In this document: piece by piece, positions 1 to 6,872 of the stretch
How the letters are laid out: each line of letters opens with the position of its first letter
How positions within the stretch are numbered: position 1 is the stretch's first letter
NCBI GenBank assembly: GCA_947458305.1
Contig: CANGZO010000068.1
Span: forward strand, 1-10,519
Source: Comamonadaceae bacterium
GTDB taxonomy: Bacteria > Pseudomonadota > Gammaproteobacteria > Burkholderiales > Burkholderiaceae_C
Direction of reading: 5' to 3'
Length of the DNA stretch: 10,519 bases
Position numbers and translations under genes: made by a program
The notes under the pieces: model-generated
Databases searched by the model: none
The model's input: only the letters and a program-made list of their open reading frames with translations
Told to the model about the DNA's origin: nothing

Positions 1-1300
1 GCTGCACCTCGGGCGGCATGAGCCAGGGCTCGAGCAACCAGGTGTCGGGCACGCGGCGCATGTGGGGCAACCAGCGGCGCACAAAGATGCCTTTGGGGTC
101 GTGGTCTTGTGCTTGTTTGATGGGGTTGTACACCCGCGTGGTGTTGATGCCGGTGGTGCCCGACTGCATTTGCAGTTGGCTCCAGTGGATGCCAGGTTCG
201 TAATCCAGAAACTGCGTGGCCAGCCAATGGCCCACGGGCCGCCAGTCCAGCCACAGCGGGTAGGCCGCCACCGACACCAGCATGGCCCGCATGCGAAAGT
301 TGAGCCAGCCGGTTTGGTGCAGCATGACCACACAAGCGTCCACCATGGGCCAGCCCGTGCGGGCCGAGGTCAGTGCCGCAAAGTGCGCGTCGTTCCAGCC
401 GTCTTCGCGCAGGCCGTCATAGCCCCGGTGCATGTTGCGCCATTCGATTTCGGGCTCGCTTTCGAGCTTTTGGATGAAGTGGCAATGCCAATACAAGCGG
501 CTGATGAAACCGATGAGTCCGGCCTTGTGTCTGCCCGCTTGCGGCGGCAAGGCATCGAGCGCAGCGCGGGTGCTTTGCACCACCTCGCGCATGCTGATGC
601 AGCCCCAAGCCAGGTAGGCTGAGATGCGTGAACAGGCGGTGGGCGAGGACAGTGGCGAGGAGATGCCGCCCCGGTACGACAAGGCCCGTGCATCCAAGAA
701 ACTGTGCAAGGTCTGCAGACCCAAACGACGACCTCCGCGCTGGCGATCAGGTGGGTTGTGCTGCAGGCCGGGTGGCGGTGTCATCACCTCGGGACCGGAA
801 TTTTCAGGCGTGTCATAAAAGAGCAACTCAGGCAGCACTGCTTGCGGCGCGGCCATGTGCGCTTCCCAGCGGGCTTGCCAGGTGTTGCGGCTTTTGAGGC
901 GACGCACCACGCCAAACTGCGCCAACTCTGTCCAGCCCACGCCCGCAGCGCGGCACCACGCGCCCACTTGAAGGTCGCGCTCGTAGGTGAAGGCGTTGCC
1001 GGTTTCTTCGTGGGCCACCAATTCGGCAAAGGGCGCTTGCGCGTACAGGGCGGCCAGCACCTGCACCGCAGGCCCCACGCGCACCTGCAAGCTGCCGCCC
1101 AGTGCTTGCAATTCGTGGTGCAGTTCGGTCAAAGATTCGCGCACAAATTCAAAATGCTGCAAGGCCGCATCGGGTTGCGTCCACAAACCTGGCTCGACGA
1201 TGTACAGGCACAGCACCGGTCCTTGTGCGGCGGCGTGTGCGAGCGCGGCATGGTCGTGCAGACGCAGGTCACGCTTGAACCACACCACCCGGTAGCTCAT
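1..1300 (-). CDS. DNA photolyase/cryptochrome family flavoprotein (C-terminus cut off)
   Basis: Reading the minus strand from the ATG at 1300 gives 433 residues with no stop before the window edge; family members usually have about 470-520, so the last few dozen residues are missing. The start MSYRVVWFKRDLRLHDHAAL is the typical photolyase N-terminus (alpha/beta antenna domain). The FAD-binding half shows RTGWPMVDA (314-322), GWLNFRMRAM (331-340), HWSQLQMQSGTTGINTTR (372-389), VYNPIKQ (390-396) and a late RRWLPHMRRVPDTWLLEPW (408-426). Family role: light-driven repair of UV pyrimidine dimers with FADH-, or blue-light sensing in cryptochromes; the sequence alone does not decide which. The segment I align with the E. 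coli WQW (W382/W384) reads S-Q-L, so the electron-transfer path may differ. The ATG overlaps the stop of the upstream gene as ATGA, so translation is probably coupled. Family call firm, activity uncertain. Confidence 0.92.
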   Translation of the reverse strand, partial: MSYRVVWFKRDLRLHDHAALAHAAAQGPVLCLYIVEPGLWTQPDAALQHFEFVRESLTELHHELQALGGSLQVRVGPAVQVLAALYAQAPFAELVAHEETGNAFTYERDLQVGAWCRAAGVGWTELAQFGVVRRLKSRNTWQARWEAHMAAPQAVLPELLFYDTPENSGPEVMTPPPGLQHNPPDRQRGGRRLGLQTLHSFLDARALSYRGGISSPLSSPTACSRISAYLAWGCISMREVVQSTRAALDALPPQAGRHKAGLIGFISRLYWHCHFIQKLESEPEIEWRNMHRGYDGLREDGWNDAHFAALTSARTGWPMVDACVVMLHQTGWLNFRMRAMLVSVAAYPLWLDWRPVGHWLATQFLDYEPGIHWSQLQMQSGTTGINTTRVYNPIKQAQDHDPKGIFVRRWLPHMRRVPDTWLLEPWLMPPEVQ

Positions 1301-1863
1301 GGCTGCCGGGTCCTGTTCGAAGGTGCAGGCCCGAGTCCGCCAGGCCCTGGCCCGTAACGCACAGGGTCGATGTCGGTGCAGTCCAGCAAGACCTGCGGCA
1401 GATCGGGCGCTTGCTGGCGCAGGTAACGGCGCACAAAGTGAGCACTGTTCCAGGGGGCGGTTGAGCCGCTCCACACAGCCCGGTCTTGTACGCGCCATTG
1501 GCCGCCTTGCAGCCTCAAGACCACCATTGCGGGCTTGAGGGTGTCAAAAGTGACCTCTGCCACAACCCAGTCGCCCAATAGACGGATCTGCAAGCCCCGC
1601 GCGCTTTGCGAGTCGGGCAGGCTGTGCTGGCGAATGACGTCCAACACCTCATTGGCTGCTGGGCTGTCCATCGACAGGGGGGCCAGCTGTCTGCAATCAC
1701 GGCGCCAAGCCAGCGCCTTTTCGGCTGCCCAGCCGGTCACATCCAAGCGCTGGCCACTCACCGCCAACAAGCGGCGGCCATCCAGCCGCTCCCAGTCCAC
1801 ATGGTTGTCGATCACCACGGCCGTGGTGAGCAAGACCAATATGGCGGCGACATGCCGTTTCAT
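1297..1863 (-). CDS. Unrecognised 188-aa membrane-anchored or exported protein
   Basis: I do not recognise a named family. The N-terminus MKRHVAAILVLLTTAVVIDNH has a basic start and a hydrophobic stretch at about residues 5-19, which suits an uncleaved membrane anchor or signal peptide. No lipobox is evident. The remainder (about 20-188) is soluble-looking, with alternating hydrophobic strands such as LQIRLLGDWVVAEVTF and two cysteines (in WRRDCRQ and LLDCTD); the last 20 residues are rich in Pro, Gly and Arg. An AAGG at 1873-1876 lies nine bases upstream of the ATG. The stop overlaps the photolyase start by ATGA, so the two are very likely co-transcribed and translationally coupled. The coupling suggests, without proving, a role linked to the flavoprotein. 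Confidence 0.75.
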   Translation of the reverse strand: MKRHVAAILVLLTTAVVIDNHVDWERLDGRRLLAVSGQRLDVTGWAAEKALAWRRDCRQLAPLSMDSPAANEVLDVIRQHSLPDSQSARGLQIRLLGDWVVAEVTFDTLKPAMVVLRLQGGQWRVQDRAVWSGSTAPWNSAHFVRRYLRQQAPDLPQVLLDCTDIDPVRYGPGPGGLGPAPSNRTRQP

Positions 1864-1938
1864 GCAAACAGACCTTGTAAGAGGGCGGGTGAACAGGCAG
1901 CGCGAACACGTTTTTGTAGTGCTAAAGAAACCATTGTG

Positions 1939-2012
1939 GTTAACGAAAAGTTATTTCAAAAAATTAATGGTTGTTTTGTGACTGTATGGTCATAGAATAT
2001 CTCATCGTTAAC
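1939..2012. promoter_or_regulatory. Inverted repeats in divergent promoter region (candidate operator)
   Basis: The 8-bp arms GTTAACGA (1939-1946) and TCGTTAAC (2005-2012) are perfect inverted repeats 58 bp apart. Between them TATG-GT-CATA (1985-1994) is a short palindrome touching the probable -10 box. This stretch is much more AT-rich than its surroundings. Autoregulation by the adjacent Rrf2 protein is inference; the distant arms could equally be chance, since GTTAAC is itself a palindrome. Confidence 0.3.
1971..1998 (+). promoter_or_regulatory. Probable sigma-70 promoter of the Rrf2-family gene
   Basis: TTGTTT (1971-1976) and TAGAAT (1993-1998) are separated by 16 bp, in an AT-rich tract 25 bp before the regulator's start. 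The ribosome binding site GGAG (2013-2016) lies six bases before the ATG. Confidence 0.5.
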
Positions 2013-2022
2013 GGAGAAGACC

Positions 2023-2517
2023 ATGATCCAGAAGAAAACCGTCAAAGCCCTTGACATCGCTGTGTTCATCACGTCCCGCTCGGTCATCAAACACGTGACC
2101 ACCGAAGAGATCGCCAGCGGCCTGTCTCTGTCTTCTTCGTACACCGAATCCATTCTCAAAGAGCTGCGTGAAGCCGGTCTGATCCGCGCCCACCGCGGTC
2201 CGGGTGGTGGCTACCAAATCCGCGGCAACCCCGAAGACATCAGTTTGTGGGATGTGGTGAAGCACTTTGAAGAGGTGCACAGTTTTGACAAGCTTTACCC
2301 GGATGCTGACCACCCCATGAAAGCGCTCGAGACGGGCATCCAGGACAACATGCAGGCATTGCTGCAGGCACAAACCTTGGCCGATGTGGCGGTTCCCTTC
2401 ATGCCCCGTGATGCACGGGTGACTTCCATGATGGGCCAATTCCGTTTGAAGCCTTTGCCACCACCGGTCATGCCCCGCGCACCCAACTCGGTGTTTCAGC
2501 TCAGCATGATGATGTGA
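2023..2517 (+). CDS. Rrf2-family winged-helix transcriptional regulator, cysteine-free
   Basis: This 164-aa protein has the Rrf2 layout. An N-terminal winged helix includes the recognition segment TTEEIASGLSLSSSYTESIL (about 34-53) and the wing RGPGGGYQIRGNPEDISLWDV (about 66-86), followed by a linker helix. Family members such as IscR and NsrR bind DNA and sense Fe-S status or nitric oxide through a cluster held by three cysteines near residues 90-105. Here the equivalent region (HSFDKLYPDADHPMKAL) has none, and the whole protein contains no cysteine, so it cannot hold a cysteine-ligated cluster. It must sense something else or act constitutively; CymR-like cluster-free members are a precedent. 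The C-terminus is Pro- and Met-rich and ends SMMM. The start has a good GGAG site. It is divergent from the 188-aa/photolyase pair, which are candidate targets. Ligand and targets unknown. Confidence 0.88.
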   Translation: MIQKKTVKALDIAVFITSRSVIKHVTTEEIASGLSLSSSYTESILKELREAGLIRAHRGPGGGYQIRGNPEDISLWDVVKHFEEVHSFDKLYPDADHPMKALETGIQDNMQALLQAQTLADVAVPFMPRDARVTSMMGQFRLKPLPPPVMPRAPNSVFQLSMMM

Positions 2518-2529
2518 GCCCAGCCGCCT

Positions 2530-2904
2530 TCAATGCGACTCCCAAGCAAACTCGCGCAGCTGCTCCAGGGTCACGTACTCGAGGGCTTTTTGGTGGGTGC
2601 TTTCTAAAATCACGTGGGGTGCAACGCCCGCTTGAAAAGCTTCCAGCCAGCGCATGGCACACAGACACCATCTGTCTCCCGCCTTCAGGCCCGCAAAGCG
2701 GTGTTCAGGCCGTGGTGTCATCAAATCGTTGCCACGAGACCGTGAGTAATTCAAAAAATCCTGTGTGACTTTGGCACAGATTACGTGGGTGCCCACGTCT
2801 TCTTCAGTGGTATTGCAGCAACCGTCCCTGAAGTAGCCCGTGAGGGGGTCATAGGAGCAGGGAATCAATTCGCTACCAAGAACGTTCAAGCTGGAGCGGA
2901 TCAT
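2530..2904 (-). CDS. DUF2237 family (COG3651-type) small cysteine-rich protein
   Basis: Translation from the ATG at 2904 gives 124 aa, the normal size of this family. The hallmark run is nearly complete: NVLGSELIPCSYDPLTGYFR (7-26), DGCCNTTEEDVGTHVICA (27-44), SRSRGNDLMTPRPEHRFAGL (54-73), GDRWCLCAMRWLEAFQAGVA (76-95), then a C-terminal ESTHQKALEYVTLEQL. Six cysteines (16, 29, 30, 43, 80, 82) suggest metal or redox chemistry, but no function is established for the family that I can name. A TTG start at 2991 would add 29 residues that look unlike the family, so I prefer the internal ATG. It converges on the Rrf2 gene with only 12 bp between stops and diverges from the PHA synthase gene. Confidence 0.85.
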   Translation of the reverse strand: MIRSSLNVLGSELIPCSYDPLTGYFRDGCCNTTEEDVGTHVICAKVTQDFLNYSRSRGNDLMTPRPEHRFAGLKAGDRWCLCAMRWLEAFQAGVAPHVILESTHQKALEYVTLEQLREFAWESH

Positions 2905-3074
2905 GGGAATCTCAATGCCTGTGGTGAAAGGTTGCGTATTGTGTGTGCGTCTGGCTGCGGCGCCTGTCTCCCGCTGGCAAAACCAATCCAATCATCAGGG
3001 TTTTGTGGGCTACCGCACCAAAATAGATCGAAAGACAGATGGTCAAGCTGGGTCCAGACGCCTAGCATGAGCGC

Positions 3075-4826
3075 GTGAACATCCGACCTGCCAACTCTCT
3101 AACTCACGTGTCCCGTGAGCACCCAGGCCCCATGCTCGACCGCTGGGCGCACGCTCAGTGGTCCCCTTGGACGCAAGGCGTGTCCATCGCTTCGCTGCGC
3201 ATGGCCTTTGACGATTGGCTGACCCATTTGTCACACAACCCGGCCGAGCAGCTCAAGCTTTGGCAGCGGGCCATGCAAAGCAGCCAGAAGTGGCTGGGTT
3301 ATGTAGCTCAGGCGCAGCAGGACCATTGCAAACCCTGTATTGAGCCCCCGGTGCACGACACCCGTTTTGTCCACCCGGGTTGGCAAGGTTGGCCATTCAA
3401 TGCCCTGAGCCAGTCTTTTTTGTTGACGCAGCAATGGTGGCAAGACGCCACTCACGGCGTGCGCGGCGTGTCCCCTCACCACGAGGCGGTGGTCAGCTTC
3501 ATGGTGCGGCAGATGCAGGACATGGTGTCGCCAGCCAACTTCTGGCTGAGCAACCCCGAGGTGCTGGAGCGCATGCAGAGCACCCACGGCGACAATTTGC
3601 GCCAGGGCTTTCAAAACTGGCTGGACGATGTGCAGCGCAAGTCATCGGGTGCGCCGCCGAAAGGGGCTGAGGCTTACCAGGTGGGGCGCGACGTGGCGAT
3701 CACGCCGGGGCAGGTGGTGTACCGCAACCATTTGATCGAGTTGATCCAGTACAGCCCCACGACCGCGAGGGTACGGCCTGAGCCAGTGCTGATCGTCCCT
3801 TCGTGGATCATGAAGTACTACATCCTGGACTTGTCGCCCCACAACTCACTGATTCGGTACTTGGTCGACCAAGGGCACACGGTGTTTGCCATGTCTTGGG
3901 CCAATCCGGGGGCCGAAGACCGTGATTTATCAATGGACGATTACTTGCGCCTGGGCGTCATGGAAGCCCTGGATGCGTTGGGGCGCGTGCTGCCCCAGCA
4001 GCCCGTGCACGCGGTGGGCTATTGCCTTGGGGGCACGCTGCTGGCGATTGCCGCAGCCGCTATGGCCCACTTGGGTGATACGCGGCTGGCCAGCATGACG
4101 CTGATTGCTGCGCAAACCGATTTCAGCGAACCGGGCGAGCTGGCGTTGTTCATCGACGACAGCCAGGTGGCGCACCTGGAAGACATCATGTGGGACCAAG
4201 GCTACCTGGACAGCTCGCAGATGGCTGGCGCGTTCCAGTGGATGAACTCGAACGACCTGATCTGGTCGCGCCTGCTGAAGGAATACCTGTTGGGTGAGCG
4301 CAGCACGATGAGCGACTTGATGGCCTGGAACGCCGATGGCACCCGCTTGCCTTACCGCATGCACGCCGAGTACTTGCATCGCCTGTTCCTGAATAACGAT
4401 CTGGCCAGCGGGCGCTATCCAGTGGATGGCAAGCCCGTGGCGCTAACGGCCATTCAGTGCCCCATCTACGCCATTGGCACGGTTCGCGACCATGTGGCCC
4501 CTTGGCGCTCGGTACACAAACTGCATTTGCTGACCAATGTGGACACCACTTTCGTGCTGACGTCGGGCGGGCACAACGTGGGCATCGTCAACCCGCCGGG
4601 AGTGTCGGGGCGCAGTTATCAAGCACTGACCCAGTTGCACGATGGCCCTTATCTTGACCCGGACGCTTGGCTGGAAGCGGCCCCCAAGCACGAGGGTTCG
4701 TGGTGGCCACACTGGCTCGATTGGCTGCAAGCCCATTCAGGTGCGCCCGAGTTGCCACCTGCCTTGGGCACGCGGGACGGGCCGCCGCTGTGTCCAGCAC
4801 CTGGAACCTATGTATTGCAGAAATGA
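3075..4826 (+). CDS. phaC: Class I-type poly(3-hydroxyalkanoate) synthase
   Basis: The 583-aa product is the size of class I PHA synthases (about 590 in Cupriavidus). These enzymes polymerise (R)-3-hydroxyacyl-CoA into storage polyester at the granule surface. A PhaC N-terminal domain (about 35-190, starting GVSIASLRMAFDDWLTHLSH) precedes an alpha/beta-hydrolase core. The lipase-like box is GYCLGG with nucleophile Cys317; the other triad residues are Asp472 (IGTVRDHVAPW) and His500 (TSGGHNVGIVNPPG). The Asp-His spacing of 28 equals that of Cupriavidus Cys319/Asp480/His508. A WNAD motif sits at 418-421. All catalytic residues are present, so it should be active. The start is uncertain: a stop at 3063 leaves GTG 3075, without a clear Shine-Dalgarno, or ATG 3132, with a weak AGG, which would remove 19 residues. 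No phaA, phaB, phasin or phaR lies nearby, so it stands alone and may be a second paralogue. Confidence 0.9.
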   Translation: MNIRPANSLTHVSREHPGPMLDRWAHAQWSPWTQGVSIASLRMAFDDWLTHLSHNPAEQLKLWQRAMQSSQKWLGYVAQAQQDHCKPCIEPPVHDTRFVHPGWQGWPFNALSQSFLLTQQWWQDATHGVRGVSPHHEAVVSFMVRQMQDMVSPANFWLSNPEVLERMQSTHGDNLRQGFQNWLDDVQRKSSGAPPKGAEAYQVGRDVAITPGQVVYRNHLIELIQYSPTTARVRPEPVLIVPSWIMKYYILDLSPHNSLIRYLVDQGHTVFAMSWANPGAEDRDLSMDDYLRLGVMEALDALGRVLPQQPVHAVGYCLGGTLLAIAAAAMAHLGDTRLASMTLIAAQTDFSEPGELALFIDDSQVAHLEDIMWDQGYLDSSQMAGAFQWMNSNDLIWSRLLKEYLLGERSTMSDLMAWNADGTRLPYRMHAEYLHRLFLNNDLASGRYPVDGKPVALTAIQCPIYAIGTVRDHVAPWRSVHKLHLLTNVDTTFVLTSGGHNVGIVNPPGVSGRSYQALTQLHDGPYLDPDAWLEAAPKHEGSWWPHWLDWLQAHSGAPELPPALGTRDGPPLCPAPGTYVLQK

Positions 4827-4915
4827 AGGCCACTCAGGAGCGTGAACGAAAGGGTGTCGCAAAGATGCGAATCTAAACAGCCCAAGGGGGCTAAGATGGG
4901 GCGGCACCGCCAAGC

Positions 4916-4932
4916 GCCCGCTGTTTGCGGGC
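4916..4932 (+). other. GC-rich hairpin upstream of the TSUP permease gene
   Basis: GCCCGC (4916-4921), loop TGTTT, GCGGGC (4927-4932) is a perfect 6-bp stem that ends 22 bp before the permease ATG. No T-tract follows, so it is not a standard intrinsic terminator. A weaker AGCCC/GGGCT hairpin is at 4879-4892. The pair could attenuate read-through from the PHA synthase gene or shape the mRNA leader. Confidence 0.35.
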
Positions 4933-4954
4933 AACGTTGTGCAGCACAGGCTTC

Positions 4955-5710
4955 ATGGATTTCCCTCTCATCACCGACCCCTTCTTTTATGCGATCGCCG
5001 TGCCTGCGGTTTTGCTGCTGGGTTTGAGCAAAAGCGGTTTTGGTGCGGGCTTTGGCTCCTTGGCTGTGCCCATGATGGCTCTCGCCGTCACGGTACCGCA
5101 GGCTGCCGCGATTTTGATGCCCGTCTTGCTGGTGATGGACCTGCTGGGCATGGCCGCTTTTCGCAAGGACTTTGACAAGACCTTGCTCCAATTCATGCTG
5201 CCCTTTGCCATGGTGGGCGTTGTGATCGGGGCCTTGCTGTTCAAGTTGCTCGATGCCAAGGTGGTTGCAGCCATTGTGGGTGCCTTTACCTTGCTCTTTC
5301 TGGCGCAACAAATGTTGTTCAAGCCCCGCCCTGACAGCCGTCCGCCCCCGCGATGGGTGGGCGCGATCTTGCTCACCACGGCGGGGTTCACCAGTTTCAT
5401 CTCTCATGCTGGTGGGCCACCGGTCAATGCCTATGTGGTGCCCCTCAAGCTCAAACCGGTGCAGTTCACAGGCACCTTGGCGTTTTTGTTTTTCTTTATC
5501 AACATGGCCAAGTGGCTGCCATACGCCTGGCTGGGCTTGCTGGACATGCGCAACTTCGCCACTTCTTTGGTGCTTTTGCCTTTGGCACCTGTGGGTGTGT
5601 GGCTGGGCGTGCGCTTGGCCCGTCGCATCGACCCCACTTTGTTTTACCGCCTGATTCGCTGGGGCATGTTCCTCACGGGCTGCAAACTTTTGTGGGATGG
5701 CTTGCGCTGA
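4955..5710 (+). CDS. TSUP (TauE/SafE) family membrane permease
   Basis: From the ATG at 4955 the product is 251 aa, the usual size of TauE/SafE-type permeases, and very hydrophobic with about seven or eight membrane spans. The two pseudo-symmetric signature regions are visible: GLSKSGFGAGFGSLAVPMMA (23-42) in the N-terminal half and FTSFISHAGGPPVNAY (145-160) in the C-terminal half. Family members export sulfite, sulfoacetate or other organosulfur anions, or import sulfur compounds; the substrate cannot be read here. A TTG at 4925 would add ten residues that look unrelated, so the ATG is preferred, with a weak AGG just upstream. The gene follows the PHA synthase gene by 128 bp and precedes the MDR oxidoreductase by 64 bp on the same strand, so it may share a transcript with the latter. 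Confidence 0.88.
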   Translation: MDFPLITDPFFYAIAVPAVLLLGLSKSGFGAGFGSLAVPMMALAVTVPQAAAILMPVLLVMDLLGMAAFRKDFDKTLLQFMLPFAMVGVVIGALLFKLLDAKVVAAIVGAFTLLFLAQQMLFKPRPDSRPPPRWVGAILLTTAGFTSFISHAGGPPVNAYVVPLKLKPVQFTGTLAFLFFFINMAKWLPYAWLGLLDMRNFATSLVLLPLAPVGVWLGVRLARRIDPTLFYRLIRWGMFLTGCKLLWDGLR

Positions 5711-5774
5711 GCGCGCTCGGTGCGACCTGAGGCAGCCTTTTTTCAATCGTTCATTTCATCAAGGAGACCCTTTC

Positions 5775-6761
5775 ATGCAAGCAGCCTGGTACACCCGCAA
5801 TGGGGAAGCGCAAGACGTGATGCAGGTGGGCGAGTTGCCCACCCCCAGCCCCCAAGCTGGAGAGGTGTTGGTACGCCTGGCCACATCGGGGGTGAACCCC
5901 TCTGATGTCAAGTCGCGCCGAGCCCGGCCTTTGGCAGACCCCTTGATCGTGCCCCACAGCGATGGTGCGGGTGTGATCGAAGCCGTGGGTTCGGGCGTGT
6001 CTGCTGACCGTGTGGGCGAGCGGGTTTGGGTCTGGAACGGCCAGTGGCAGCGGCCCTTGGGCACTTGCGCTCAATACATCGCGCTGCCTTCTGAGCAAGC
6101 GGTGCTTTTGCCTGAGGGCACTGACTTTGCAGCCGGCGCTTGCATGGGCATTCCGGGCTTGACGGCGGTGCAGGCGGTGATCTTGGCCGAGCGCATGGCG
6201 GGCGATTTGCGGGGGCAAACCGTGCTGGTGACCGCGGCTTCTTCGGCGGTGGGGCACTACATCACGCAAATGGTGACCTTGGCCGGGGGACGGGTGATCG
6301 GCACGGTGGGTTCAGACGCCAAGGCCGCTCATGCCCGCGCTGCCGGTATGCAAGAGGCCATTTTTTACAAGACCGAATCGGTGCCCGAGCGCGTCAAAGC
6401 CCTCACCCATGGGCGTGGTGCCGATGTGATCATCGACATGGACTTTTCGAGCACCGCACGCTTTGCTGCAGAAGGCGCTTTGTCGCCCCATGGCCAAGTG
6501 ATTTGTTATGGCTCAAATGCCTTGGAGGTGAACTTGCCTTTTCGCCCGTGGCTGTTTCAGTCCATGGGTGTCAAATTCTTTTTGGTGTACGACTTGACCC
6601 CAGCTGATCGGCTGCAAGCTGTGGCGCGTTTGTCTCAGATGCTGGCCAAGGATCAACTGCAGCACAGCATCGGCCAACGCTTTGCGCTGAACCAAGTGGC
6701 CCTGGCGCATCGCAGCGTGGAGGCGGGTCAGTTGGTGGGGAATGTGGTGATCGATGTCTGA
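5775..6761 (+). CDS. Zinc-independent MDR oxidoreductase, NADPH:quinone reductase type
   Basis: A strong Shine-Dalgarno (AAGGAGA, 5761-5767) fixes the ATG at 5775, giving 328 aa, standard for quinone oxidoreductase-like medium-chain reductases. The GroES-like domain shows SGVNPSDVKSR (38-48), HSDGAGVIEAVGSGV (61-75) and GERVWVWNGQW (81-91). The nucleotide-binding fold has VTAASSAVGHYITQM (152-166), the variant of the family's VTGAAGGVG loop, then VIGTVGSDAKAAHARAAG (174-191). The cysteine-rich structural zinc loop of alcohol dehydrogenases is absent. It probably reduces quinones or enones with NADPH in the cytoplasm; the true substrate is unknown. It follows the TSUP permease gene closely. 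Confidence 0.9.
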   Translation: MQAAWYTRNGEAQDVMQVGELPTPSPQAGEVLVRLATSGVNPSDVKSRRARPLADPLIVPHSDGAGVIEAVGSGVSADRVGERVWVWNGQWQRPLGTCAQYIALPSEQAVLLPEGTDFAAGACMGIPGLTAVQAVILAERMAGDLRGQTVLVTAASSAVGHYITQMVTLAGGRVIGTVGSDAKAAHARAAGMQEAIFYKTESVPERVKALTHGRGADVIIDMDFSSTARFAAEGALSPHGQVICYGSNALEVNLPFRPWLFQSMGVKFFLVYDLTPADRLQAVARLSQMLAKDQLQHSIGQRFALNQVALAHRSVEAGQLVGNVVIDV

Positions 6762-6770
6762 GCCGAGCCA

Positions 6771-6797
6771 CTGGCCACGCTCGCGTGTGCTGGCCAG
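6771..6797. terminator. Possible hairpin terminator after the MDR gene
   Basis: CTGGCCA (6771-6777) and TGGCCAG (6791-6797) form a perfect 7-bp stem nine bases past the stop at 6761; an inner CGC/GCG pairing (6778-6785) could extend it with a bulge. No T-run follows, so this is a weak or Rho-assisted terminator at best. Confidence 0.3.
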
Positions 6798-6872
6798 AGG
6801 CCTTGAAGTTTGCCGTTATGCTTGAAGGGCTTTAAAGGCACCTTGTTGTTGCTTGGGTTTTTTTGATCGTTC

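Noticed and set aside
62..1357. Long plus-strand open frames (62-622 and 704-1357)
   Set aside because: They lie antisense to the photolyase-family gene, whose translation carries family motifs throughout.
4808..5746. 312-aa minus-strand open frame opposite the TSUP permease gene
   Set aside because: Its translation is His/Gln/Arg-rich low-complexity text typical of an antisense shadow in GC-rich DNA, while the plus strand encodes a clear permease.
6803..6836. Promoter for the ABC transporter (TTGCCG 6810-6815 with TTTAAA 6831-6836, or the direct CTTGAAG repeats)
   Set aside because: The spacing of 15 bp and weak -35 match do not support a firm call.
6858..6864. Run of seven T as an intrinsic terminator before the ABC gene
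   Set aside because: No GC-rich stem directly precedes it; the nearest good stem (6771-6797) is about 60 bp upstream.
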